64,000 bases of DNA, from contig JAFLST010000001.1 in NCBI GenBank assembly GCA_022510815.1, positions 5,259 through 69,258 of the forward strand, read 5' to 3'. Position 1 is the stretch's first letter. Each line of letters starts with the position of its first letter. This stretch comes from Christensenellaceae bacterium. Its GTDB lineage: Bacteria; Bacillota; Clostridia; Christensenellales; Aristaeellaceae. This document shows, piece after piece, positions 1 to 8,039 of this stretch. The position numbers and the translations under genes are program-made. The notes beneath the pieces were generated by a model that was not told the origin of the DNA, did no database searches, and saw only the letters and a list, made by a program, of their open reading frames with translations.

Positions 1-722
1 TCGTTGCACAGCGAGGCCTGCGGGAACAGCGGCAGACTGAAGAACTCGTCGCAAACGGATTCCGCGAACTCCTCGGCCGGGGGAATCGGGCAGAAGCCGT
101 AGCTGGGGATCATGATCTCGACGTCGGCGAGCACCTTGAGGATAATCGTCACGCAGATGGTCATGCGGAACTGGTTGTTGTCGATATAGGTGCCGGAGAC
201 GCAGATCGCGCTGACCATGCTCTCGAGGGTGTAGGGTACGATGGACTCGTCGGGGATGCTCAGGAGCACATCCTGATCCACGCTGACGACGCCCTTGCCG
301 ATGTACTCAACGCAGCGGCTGTCGACGAACAGAATGTCGATCGGCACATCCACGGTCGCGCGAACACGGGCGAAGCAGGGCCGGTCGCACAGGCGCTCCA
401 CCGACAGGTTGCGGATGGTGCCTTCCGTTGTGGAGCTGCGGCAGCTCTCAAAGGTGATGGGAGCCACGGGCTGGGTTGTTTCCTGCTCGAGATCGGGCTG
501 GGTCGCGGTGTTGCAGCCGCAGCCGCAGCCAGAGCTGGAGGTAACCTGCGCGTAGCTGGTGATGGTCACGACCGCGTTGTCAAGCTGCTGCTGCTTGAGG
601 GCGCTGTCGTAGACGCGCTTGACCTGCACGCAGATCTTCTCCTGCAGGCCGTCGAGGGCGCTGCCAGAAATGGTACCGGGGCAGCAGGAAGGATTCGCGT
701 TCTTGTAGGAGTAGAACGACAT
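1..722 (-). CDS. Cys-rich orphan protein, partial (runs off left edge); MSFYSYKNANPSCCPGTISGSALDGLQEKICVQVKRVYDSALKQQQL...SSSGCGCGCN...
   Basis: Open reading frame read on the minus strand from ATG (722) with strong SD AAGGAGGCG, no stop before the window edge; absent from ORF track because it is truncated. Confidence 0.85.
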   Translation of the reverse strand, partial: MSFYSYKNANPSCCPGTISGSALDGLQEKICVQVKRVYDSALKQQQLDNAVVTITSYAQVTSSSGCGCGCNTATQPDLEQETTQPVAPITFESCRSSTTEGTIRNLSVERLCDRPCFARVRATVDVPIDILFVDSRCVEYIGKGVVSVDQDVLLSIPDESIVPYTLESMVSAICVSGTYIDNNQFRMTICVTIILKVLADVEIMIPSYGFCPIPPAEEFAESVCDEFFSLPLFPQASLCN

Positions 723-768
723 GGAATCACGCCTCCTTGTTTTGAGGCCCCATCGGGGGAGCCTTCAC

Positions 769-800
769 AAGCAGACTATGACCTTACCCGGGATGGGTGC
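769..800 (-). promoter_or_regulatory. Putative sigma-K-like promoter GCAC-N16-CATAGTCTG for the Cys-rich orphan gene
   Basis: AC (797-798, minus) -16 nt- CATA (777-780); same element and spacing upstream of the DUF11-like gene at 29.3 kb. Confidence 0.5.
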
Positions 801-808
801 GGAGATTT

Positions 809-2221
809 TCATGAATTTTCTTCGGCATGAAGGCATGGTTGCTTTTCCGGCAGCGAAATGCTGAAGGTAGTGCCGACGCCAACCTTGCTGCGCACTCGCA
901 GCTTGCCGCCGTGAGCGATGACTATGATTCTCGCAATGGAAAGCCCCAGACCATGACCGCTGCTCTCGGCTTTCCGGGCGGAATCGCTGCGATAGAATCG
1001 CTCGAAGATTTTCGGCAGCTCCTCCTTGGGGATACCTGCGCCGTTGTCGGACATCAGCAGCGTGCAGCCGTTGACCTCTTTGCGCACGCCCATGGTGATC
1101 GTGCCGCCCTTGGGTGTGTATTTGACGGCGTTGTCCAGCAGGATGCGCATGACCTGCTTCATCATGCCGCGATCCGCTTCGATGAGGCAGTGATCGGCAG
1201 GCGTGAACAGGAAGGTGTTCTCCGGCGTAACCATGGCGGCCTCGCGATGCAGCTCCGATACCACGTCAACAGGGTCGAAGCTCTCCATCTCCATGAGCAG
1301 GGTCTTCTTGTCGTGGCGGGCGAGGAACAGCAGGCTTTCTACAAGCTCCTTCATGCCGGAGGCCTCCTGATCAATCGCCGTGATGGCTTCCTCCAGCACC
1401 GTTTTGTCGTCCTTGCCCCAGCGCTTGAGCATGCGGATGTATCCCTGAATCACAGCGATAGGCGTGCGCAGCTCATGGGACGCGTCGGATACGAACTGCT
1501 TCTGGCTATTGTAAGAGCGTTCAATGCGGTCGAGCATGGTGTTGATGACCGTTGCCAGATCCTTGAGCTCGTTTTTCATGCCTGCAATGTTGATGCGGTT
1601 GGAGAGATTGCTGGCGGAGAGCGTCGCGGCCATATCGGTGATGTCGCGGATGGGAGCGAGCACTCGCTTATCCAGCTTCTGACGCCGGCGGATAAAAGAG
1701 ATCATCCGCATCAGGTCGCACAGGAGCAGCGCAGTCATCAGCCAGCCCCATGTCTTCCAGCATTCGTTCAGAGAGACGGTCATGAGCACGGTTTTCCCGG
1801 TGGCGACATGCCGCGAGACCAGGCAGAGACGGTTGGGCAGCAGGGTCAGCGACTCACCGAGAACGTAAGAAAGCTGTTCATTCCATTTCAAGGGGAATTC
1901 GCGCTCAAGCAGCTCAGCCTGCAGGGAAGCATCCTGCAAAATGAGCTGGCTGTAGGATGCACCGTCATCCGGCATCACCTGCACAACGCGATTCAGGCTC
2001 GTTTCCATGCCGACCGCCTGCGTGCCCGCATAGATCAGCGTCACCAGCAGCATTACGGGCAGGGTAGTGCGCATGAGCTGCCAGCAGTAGTGGATGGCAA
2101 TACGGAAGGTCAGGGACAGCCGGAAATTGCTCAGCAGTCCTGACAGCTTGCCATGCAGTCCGCGGGACGCCCGGTTGAAGCCGTGCATCTCGCCCGATTG
2201 GCGTTTCTCTTTTTTACTCAT
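809..2221 (-). CDS. Sensor histidine kinase (HAMP/HisKA/HATPase_c)
   Basis: SDASHELRTPIAVIQGY H-box; N box DNAVKYTPKGG; G boxes; start overlaps RR stop (ATGAGTAA). Confidence 0.92.
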   Translation of the reverse strand: MSKKEKRQSGEMHGFNRASRGLHGKLSGLLSNFRLSLTFRIAIHYCWQLMRTTLPVMLLVTLIYAGTQAVGMETSLNRVVQVMPDDGASYSQLILQDASLQAELLEREFPLKWNEQLSYVLGESLTLLPNRLCLVSRHVATGKTVLMTVSLNECWKTWGWLMTALLLCDLMRMISFIRRRQKLDKRVLAPIRDITDMAATLSASNLSNRINIAGMKNELKDLATVINTMLDRIERSYNSQKQFVSDASHELRTPIAVIQGYIRMLKRWGKDDKTVLEEAITAIDQEASGMKELVESLLFLARHDKKTLLMEMESFDPVDVVSELHREAAMVTPENTFLFTPADHCLIEADRGMMKQVMRILLDNAVKYTPKGGTITMGVRKEVNGCTLLMSDNGAGIPKEELPKIFERFYRSDSARKAESSGHGLGLSIARIIVIAHGGKLRVRSKVGVGTTFSISLPEKQPCLHAEENS

Positions 2222-2903
2222 AGTTGAACATGTAGCCCACGGCACGGATCGTGTAGAGCGTCTTGATGCCGAAGGGCTCGTCGATCTTGTGACGGAGGTA
2301 GCGGATGTACACGTCGACCACGTTGGTGTCGCCCGTATAATCATAGCCCCACACGTCGGTGAGCAGCGAGTCACGGGTCATGGCCTGCCCCTTATGCTGC
2401 ATCAGGTAGCGCAGGAGGTCAAACTCCTTCTTGGTCAGGAGCACGGGCGTGCCTTTGCAGGTGACGGTATAGCTGCCCGCGTCAAGGGTCAGGTCGCCGC
2501 AGGTGATAACGGGCGTAAAGGACGGATAATAGCTCTCCGACACGCGGCGCTTCTTCAGCCCCACGCGGATGCGGGCCAGCAGCTCCTCAATAGCGAAAGG
2601 TTTGGTCATGTAATCATCCGCGCCCATGTCCAGCCCCATCACCTTGTCGGACACGTCGTCCTTGGCGGTGAGCATGATGATAGGCAGGTCGCTTTCGTGG
2701 CGCAGGCGGCGGCAGACCTCGATGCCGCTGAGCTCGGGGAGCATCAGGTCGAGAATCATCAGGTCGGGCTTCCATGACAGCGCTTTCTCCAGCCCTGTGC
2801 GTCCGTCCTCCGCTGTGGCGACCTCATATCCCTCATGCTCCAGTTCCAGCTCCAGAAAGCGGGCGATCTTCTTTTCGTCCTCTACGATTAAAATGCGGCT
2901 CAT
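2214..2903 (-). CDS. OmpR/PhoB-family response regulator
   Basis: MSRILIVEDEKKIARFLELELEHEGYEV receiver plus winged-helix C-terminus. Confidence 0.95.
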   Translation of the reverse strand: MSRILIVEDEKKIARFLELELEHEGYEVATAEDGRTGLEKALSWKPDLMILDLMLPELSGIEVCRRLRHESDLPIIMLTAKDDVSDKVMGLDMGADDYMTKPFAIEELLARIRVGLKKRRVSESYYPSFTPVITCGDLTLDAGSYTVTCKGTPVLLTKKEFDLLRYLMQHKGQAMTRDSLLTDVWGYDYTGDTNVVDVYIRYLRHKIDEPFGIKTLYTIRAVGYMFNYE

Positions 2904-2960
2904 GGCGCAATTCCTCCTTGGCAGTCAGTGCTGCTATGATACCACAAAAACAAGAAAAGT

Positions 2961-2984
2961 GGAATGGGCGATTACGTCCATTCC
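2961..2984 (-). terminator. Hairpin GGAATGG/CCATTCC followed by T-rich run downstream of the DUF4342-like gene
   Basis: Inverted repeat read in sequence. Confidence 0.55.
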
Positions 2985-3008
2985 GAAAAGGGAAGGTAGG
3001 ATGAGCGT

Positions 3009-3731
3009 TCATTCGATGGTCGCGGAATGATAACCGTCCTGATCGCTGTCAAGCTGCACGCTGCCGTCCTGACTTTCCACCTGCACAGGCACCTGAATGG
3101 TCGGCACGGGATTGTCAGGCCGATATGCATGATGCTGCGTCGTGGCGGCAGGGTTAGAGGTGTAGTAGCTGCGCTCGGGCGCGGCGGATGCGGGCTCGGC
3201 CGTCTGTTCAGCGGCAGGTTCCTGCTGGGGTTTGGGAGAGCTGCCGTTGAAGGCCTCCTCGAACCCGCGGGTGAAATCGCTGACAGTGCCCTTGACATTG
3301 TCGCCGGCGTTGCGCACCATGCGCTCCAGATTGTCTGACGCGAAATCCGCGTCGTGCTTGTCAAAGGACACATGGTAGCCGAGGATCAGCATCAGGATCG
3401 CGCCGATGATGACCAGATGTGGGCTGATGATGAGCGCAAGCAGGCTGAAAAGCAACGACAGATTCAGGATGGTAACGGAGCCCTTTTTCACCTTCAGGCG
3501 GAACTGGTACAATCTTGTCATGAGATTCATGAATCCTTTCTTGCTGTTGTCGACCGCTTCGGATTCGACCTTCCGGGACGTCTCGGGCTTGATGCGGCCG
3601 TTGCGCTCCAGATCAACCAGCGCGCGGGCGACATTGCCGTTGTGGTAATCCAGCAGCGCGACGGCCTCCTGATAGCTGATACCGCTCTTGCGGCGGATGA
3701 GTTCGATATCCTCGATGGTGTAGCTGGCCAT
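3009..3731 (-). CDS. DUF4342-like (UBA-like N-terminus) membrane protein
   Basis: MASYTIEDIELIRRKSGISYQEAVALLDYHNGNVARALVDLERNG UBA-like helix motif followed by TM segment. Confidence 0.75.
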   Translation of the reverse strand: MASYTIEDIELIRRKSGISYQEAVALLDYHNGNVARALVDLERNGRIKPETSRKVESEAVDNSKKGFMNLMTRLYQFRLKVKKGSVTILNLSLLFSLLALIISPHLVIIGAILMLILGYHVSFDKHDADFASDNLERMVRNAGDNVKGTVSDFTRGFEEAFNGSSPKPQQEPAAEQTAEPASAAPERSYYTSNPAATTQHHAYRPDNPVPTIQVPVQVESQDGSVQLDSDQDGYHSATIE

Positions 3732-3797
3732 GGATGGTTCTCCTTTCTGTGCCTGTCAAGCTTGACAAGGCTATCATACCACATCGAAGGCGTCTTT

Positions 3798-3852
3798 GCT
3801 TGAGAAAAGCGTCAGGAAATCATGAGAAATTCATGAGAAAATCATGCGGAAA
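3798..3852. repeat. Five tandem 11-bp units (consensus TCATGAGAAAA), putative response-regulator box array
   Basis: GCTTGAGAAAA/GCGTCAGGAAA/TCATGAGAAAT/TCATGAGAAAA/TCATGCGGAAA at exact 11-bp steps. Confidence 0.75.
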
Positions 3853-3868
3853 CGGACAGTTTTTCTCA

Positions 3869-3896
3869 TTGACATTCGCGGGAAAAGTGCTACAAT
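3869..3896 (+). promoter_or_regulatory. Sigma-A-type promoter TTGACA-N16-TACAAT for the PII-like/antiporter operon
   Basis: Motif and spacing. Confidence 0.65.
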
Positions 3897-3930
3897 GATC
3901 GGGATTCAAGACAAAGGAGGACGACGCGCC

Positions 3931-4278
3931 ATGCAGATGTTCGTGCTGGTGCTCAACCGGGAAGAGTATCTGGAACCCATTCTTGAGAAGATGCTGGAGC
4001 AGCATATCGGCGGCGCGACCATTCTCGACTCCACGGGAATGATGCGTGTGCTCGACGGCGATCACAACATCGACATGCCCATGCTGGGCCTTTTGCGGCA
4101 CTATTTCAGCCCTGAGCGCCGCAGGTCGAAGACGATGTTCACGCTGCTGGATTCCCACGAGATCCCGAAGATGATGGATATCGTCAACGAGGTGACCGGC
4201 GGGCTGGATAAACCGGATACGGGCATCGCCTTCGCCTTGCCGACGACGTTTGTGGAGGGCGTGAAGAAATCGCTATGA
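3931..4278 (+). CDS. PII-like (P-II-fold) small regulatory protein
   Basis: MQMFVLVLNREEYLEPILEKMLEQHIGGATILDSTGM; ATG preceded by AAAGGAGG; ~115 aa. Confidence 0.65.
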   Translation: MQMFVLVLNREEYLEPILEKMLEQHIGGATILDSTGMMRVLDGDHNIDMPMLGLLRHYFSPERRRSKTMFTLLDSHEIPKMMDIVNEVTGGLDKPDTGIAFALPTTFVEGVKKSL

Positions 4279-5474
4279 ATACGCTGCTTGCCTTGGCCAT
4301 CGCCATTGGCGTTGGTCTTTTGTTCACGCGCTTTATCAATCTCATCAAGCTGCCGCATGTGACGGCCTATCTGATTGCGGGACTGGTCATCGGCCCTTAT
4401 GGACTGAACGTGCTGACAACCGACCTGAATGCCAGTCTGGCGATTCTCTCGGACGTGGCGCTGGGATTCATCGCTTATTCCATCGGCGCGGAGTTTAAGC
4501 TGTCCTACCTGAAGGAAATCGGCATGAAGCCCATTGTCATCACGGCCTTTGAGGGCTGCACGGCGTCGCTGTGCGTGTTTGTGACGCTGTGCCTGCTGGG
4601 TCAGCCGATGCCTCTGTGTCTGGCGCTGGGCGCGATTGCCGCTGCGACGGCCCCTGCGGCTACGCTGATGGTTGTGCGTCAGTACCGCGCTCATGGCCCC
4701 GTGACCAAGATGCTGCTCCCTGTTGTGGCCATGGACGACGCGCTGGGCCTGATGCTCTACGCGATCATGATGGCGATTGCCCGCACCATCATCAGCGGCG
4801 CGGAGCTGAGCGCGATGACTCTGCTGGTGAAGCCGCTCATGGAGATTGGCGGCAGCTTGCTGCTTGGCCTGCTTCTGGGACTGTGCTTGGTGCTGGTGCT
4901 TCGCTTCTTCCATTCCCGTGGCAATAAGCTGGCACTGACGCTCATGTTCGTGTTCCTCGCCGTTGGCCTGAGCAGCCTGTGGGGGCTTTCCAGCCTGCTG
5001 GTGTGCATGATGCTGGGCGCGGCGATGGTCAACCTGTATCATCAGAGCAATGTCATGCTGGAGCAGTGCGACCGCTTCACGCCGCCGCTGTTCCTGATAT
5101 TCTTTGTGCTCTCCGGCGCGAACCTCGATCTGGCGGTTCTGCCGACTGTCGGCGTGGTAGGCATCGCTTATGTGCTTTCCCGTGCCGTTGGCAAAACACT
5201 GGGCGGCACCATGGGCGCGGCGGTGGAACGCTGCGACAGGAACATCGTGCGTTATCTTGGATTAACGCTGATTCCTCAAGCCGGTGTGGCGATTGGCATG
5301 GCGCGTATGTCCGCGACGGCTCTGCCCGAGTACAGCGCGGTGATCAATGCGGTGGTGCTCTCCGGAACGCTGATCTATGAGCTGACTGGCCCCGTCATCA
5401 CCAAGATTGCCCTGACGAAGGCCGGTGAGATCAAAGCGGAGCCGAAGAAGGCAAAGAAGGCCGCGACGGTGTGA
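4275..5474 (+). CDS. Cation:proton antiporter (CPA2/KefB-NhaS type)
   Basis: Multi-TM, LPHVTAYLIAGLVIGPYGLN motif; ATGA overlap with upstream gene. Confidence 0.88.
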   Translation: MNTLLALAIAIGVGLLFTRFINLIKLPHVTAYLIAGLVIGPYGLNVLTTDLNASLAILSDVALGFIAYSIGAEFKLSYLKEIGMKPIVITAFEGCTASLCVFVTLCLLGQPMPLCLALGAIAAATAPAATLMVVRQYRAHGPVTKMLLPVVAMDDALGLMLYAIMMAIARTIISGAELSAMTLLVKPLMEIGGSLLLGLLLGLCLVLVLRFFHSRGNKLALTLMFVFLAVGLSSLWGLSSLLVCMMLGAAMVNLYHQSNVMLEQCDRFTPPLFLIFFVLSGANLDLAVLPTVGVVGIAYVLSRAVGKTLGGTMGAAVERCDRNIVRYLGLTLIPQAGVAIGMARMSATALPEYSAVINAVVLSGTLIYELTGPVITKIALTKAGEIKAEPKKAKKAATV

Positions 5475-5493
5475 ACAGCAGATACCAAATGAA

Positions 5494-5524
5494 AAGCCAT
5501 CCCAGATGGGATGGCTTCTTTTAT
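5494..5524. terminator. Bidirectional terminator AAGCCATCCC-AGAT-GGGATGGCTT
   Basis: 10-bp perfect stem between convergent genes, T run. Confidence 0.85.
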
Positions 5525-6948
5525 TTCACATACCGGCGGCTGTTTCTGGGCAGCTTGGCCTGACGCTTGCGCAGCACCCTGAAGATGAAGCGCAGGATGA
5601 GCACAACAACGATATAAGCCAGCAGCGGCGAGAGGAACAGCAGCACCAGCCAGATCGACAGCGGCGGGAAGGGATTGGGGTCAGCTTCCGTTTCGGCGGC
5701 AATCTGATCGAGGGTCTTGGGGGTGTTCTCGCGCTTGGACACGGTGCGGCTGGCGATCAGGTTATAGACGACGGGACTCTGGTTTTCCGGGAAGTAGGTC
5801 ATGGTGCCGACGACCTCGCCCGCGCTGATTGGCGCAACGAAGTCCCGCGTATAGTCGATCAGCACCGTATCGCGCAGGTTGCTTGCCATCATGTCAACCT
5901 CTGCCTGCGTTGCGACGATTTCTGCCGTTGCGGAGGCATTGACCGGGACGCAGGTCAGGTCCAGCTTGCCCATATTGGCGTCGTTCAGGGAATAGCCGCT
6001 CGTCTGCACCCAGATGGGGTTCATGTTGTAAAGGTCGATCGGCGTGACGCTGACGTACTGCGAGAAGCCGTACTCAAAGAGCTTCTTGGTGTCGCGCCAG
6101 CGGTCGTAGTAGCCTGAGTAGAACACCACGGAAATGAGGTCGACGCCATCCTTGGTGGCAGAACCGACAAAGCAGTAGCCCGCGTTGCTGGTAGTGCCCG
6201 TTTTGATGCCTGTTGCGTAGGGGTAATAATTACTGTAATCGGCGACGCGTATATCCCGGCTCAGCGAAACCGTGCGAGAGCGCTGCTGATTGGTGCGGGG
6301 CATGTTGTAGCTGGTCGTCTGCGCGATATCGCGGAAGACGTCATTCTTCATGGCTTCGCGGGCCAGAACAGCCATGTCCCGGACGGTCGTATAGTGATAT
6401 TCATCCTGAAAGCCATGTGGATTGGAAAAATGCGTGTTGGTCATGCCGTAGACGCTCGCGGCCTGATTCATCAGGTCCACGAAGGCCGAGATCGACCCGG
6501 AGATGTATTCGGCGATGACGTTGGCGCCGTCGTTGCCGGAGGTGATCATGGTGCCGTAAAGCAGGTCGCGCACGTTGAGCTCCTCGCCCTCGCGCACACC
6601 TAACTTGGAGGAGCCCTCCGGGGTGCTGTAGATGGCGTTGGCGCTGACGGTGGTGGTATCATCGAGATTGCCGCTCAGAATGCACAAAAGGGCGGTCATG
6701 ATCTTCGTGGTCGAGGCGGGGAACATGAGCTGATCGGCGTTTTTCTCAAAGATGACCATGCCGCTGTTCTGCTCGATCAGGATTGCCGATACGGCTGCAA
6801 GCTGGTCGGGGCTCAGGTCCTCCGGGTGCTCCGCGTCATAGGGCGCGGCATTGGGGTCAATCGTCGCCTGAGGAGTGTCCTCAGCCAGCGCGGCCAGAGG
6901 GCAGCACAATGCCAGCAGCACGCAAATCAAACGCAGCAAACGCGGCAT
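5521..6948 (-). CDS. D-alanyl-D-alanine carboxypeptidase (serine-type, DacF-like)
   Basis: Signal peptide, ASTTKIMTALL (SxxK), SGNDGAN, KTGTT motifs. Confidence 0.93.
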   Translation of the reverse strand: MPRLLRLICVLLALCCPLAALAEDTPQATIDPNAAPYDAEHPEDLSPDQLAAVSAILIEQNSGMVIFEKNADQLMFPASTTKIMTALLCILSGNLDDTTTVSANAIYSTPEGSSKLGVREGEELNVRDLLYGTMITSGNDGANVIAEYISGSISAFVDLMNQAASVYGMTNTHFSNPHGFQDEYHYTTVRDMAVLAREAMKNDVFRDIAQTTSYNMPRTNQQRSRTVSLSRDIRVADYSNYYPYATGIKTGTTSNAGYCFVGSATKDGVDLISVVFYSGYYDRWRDTKKLFEYGFSQYVSVTPIDLYNMNPIWVQTSGYSLNDANMGKLDLTCVPVNASATAEIVATQAEVDMMASNLRDTVLIDYTRDFVAPISAGEVVGTMTYFPENQSPVVYNLIASRTVSKRENTPKTLDQIAAETEADPNPFPPLSIWLVLLFLSPLLAYIVVVLILRFIFRVLRKRQAKLPRNSRRYVK

Positions 6949-7023
6949 GGCACAGCCCTCCTTTCCAATGTCTCAATATTATAGCATTTCATCAGCGGTT
7001 TGTACAGGGAGAACCTCGAGGCG

Positions 7024-7875
7024 TTACATCAGCGCGCCGAACGCCATAGAAGCCATGTTGGGATACTCGAAGGCAGGTACGCCGGGATAGGCGATGAACT
7101 GCATCACGAGAATAAATACGCCCAGCAGCGCGACGTAGAGCGCGAACCAGTTGAGGGTCACGCGGCTGATCAGCCGGAGCATGAATCGGATAGCCAGATA
7201 GCCGCTGACTGCCGCGAAGACGATGCCAACAATGGTCGGAACGATGGCAAGGTATTCAAAGAGGCCGTCCTTATAAGCGCCGTAGCCTTCAATGAGCAGG
7301 CTGCCGACGATGGCGGGAGCGCTCATCATGAAGGAAAACTTCGCGGCGCTCTTGCGGTTAAGGCCTGTGAACAGGCCGCCTGTCAGGGTAGAACCGCTCC
7401 GGCTCACACCCGGCAGCAGCGCCAATCCCTGCATCAAGCCCATCACGATGGCGTTCAGAAAGCCCGGCTGTTCTTTCCGTTCCCGCTGTCTGCTGCTGAC
7501 ATATTCGGCCATCAGCAGCAGGAAGCCCGTGAACAGGAAGCAAACGCCCAGCAGCCAGCCTGTGTCCGCCGCGTCAATGAAGTCATCAAAAACAACCTTC
7601 ACCGCCAGCGCGGGCAGGGAAGCGATGAACAGAAGCAGCAGTGTCTTGGAGCGGAAGGGGTTTTTCAGGATCGCCCACCAATCCTTCCAGAAGACGATCA
7701 GCACTGGAATCAGTGTTCCGACATGCAGCAGGATATCCATCATTTTATAGGCAGCTGTATTGTCGTTCAGACCCATGAAGATGCGCCCCAGCAGCAGATG
7801 ACCGCTGGAGGAGATCGGCAGGAATTCGCCCAGACCCTGCACAAGGCCCAGAATCGCGGCTTGGAGAAGACTCAT
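7024..7875 (-). CDS. uppP: Undecaprenyl-diphosphate phosphatase
   Basis: GLVQGLGEFLPISSSGHL and LPGVSRSGST motifs. Confidence 0.95.
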   Translation of the reverse strand: MSLLQAAILGLVQGLGEFLPISSSGHLLLGRIFMGLNDNTAAYKMMDILLHVGTLIPVLIVFWKDWWAILKNPFRSKTLLLLFIASLPALAVKVVFDDFIDAADTGWLLGVCFLFTGFLLLMAEYVSSRQRERKEQPGFLNAIVMGLMQGLALLPGVSRSGSTLTGGLFTGLNRKSAAKFSFMMSAPAIVGSLLIEGYGAYKDGLFEYLAIVPTIVGIVFAAVSGYLAIRFMLRLISRVTLNWFALYVALLGVFILVMQFIAYPGVPAFEYPNMASMAFGALM

Positions 7876-7978
7876 GCGTGCGCGCTCCCTTCCAATGAAC
7901 TGGCATCTATTATAGCACAATTCCCTGCGCTTGTCATCGAAAGGGCGGAGAAAGTTTACGACAAAGAACGCGCATTCG

Positions 7979-8007
7979 TTGAAATAGAGCGCGAAGCATG
8001 ATATAAT
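7979..8007 (+). promoter_or_regulatory. Sigma-A promoter TTGAAA-N17-TATAAT
   Basis: Motif and spacing upstream of 8040. Confidence 0.7.
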
Positions 8008-8039
8008 GAAGCGAGTTATCTTGATGGGAGCTGTTTCAC

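Noticed and set aside
827-2143. 438-aa plus-strand ORF opposite the histidine kinase
   Set aside because: Shadow ORF; the kinase motifs on the minus strand are unambiguous.
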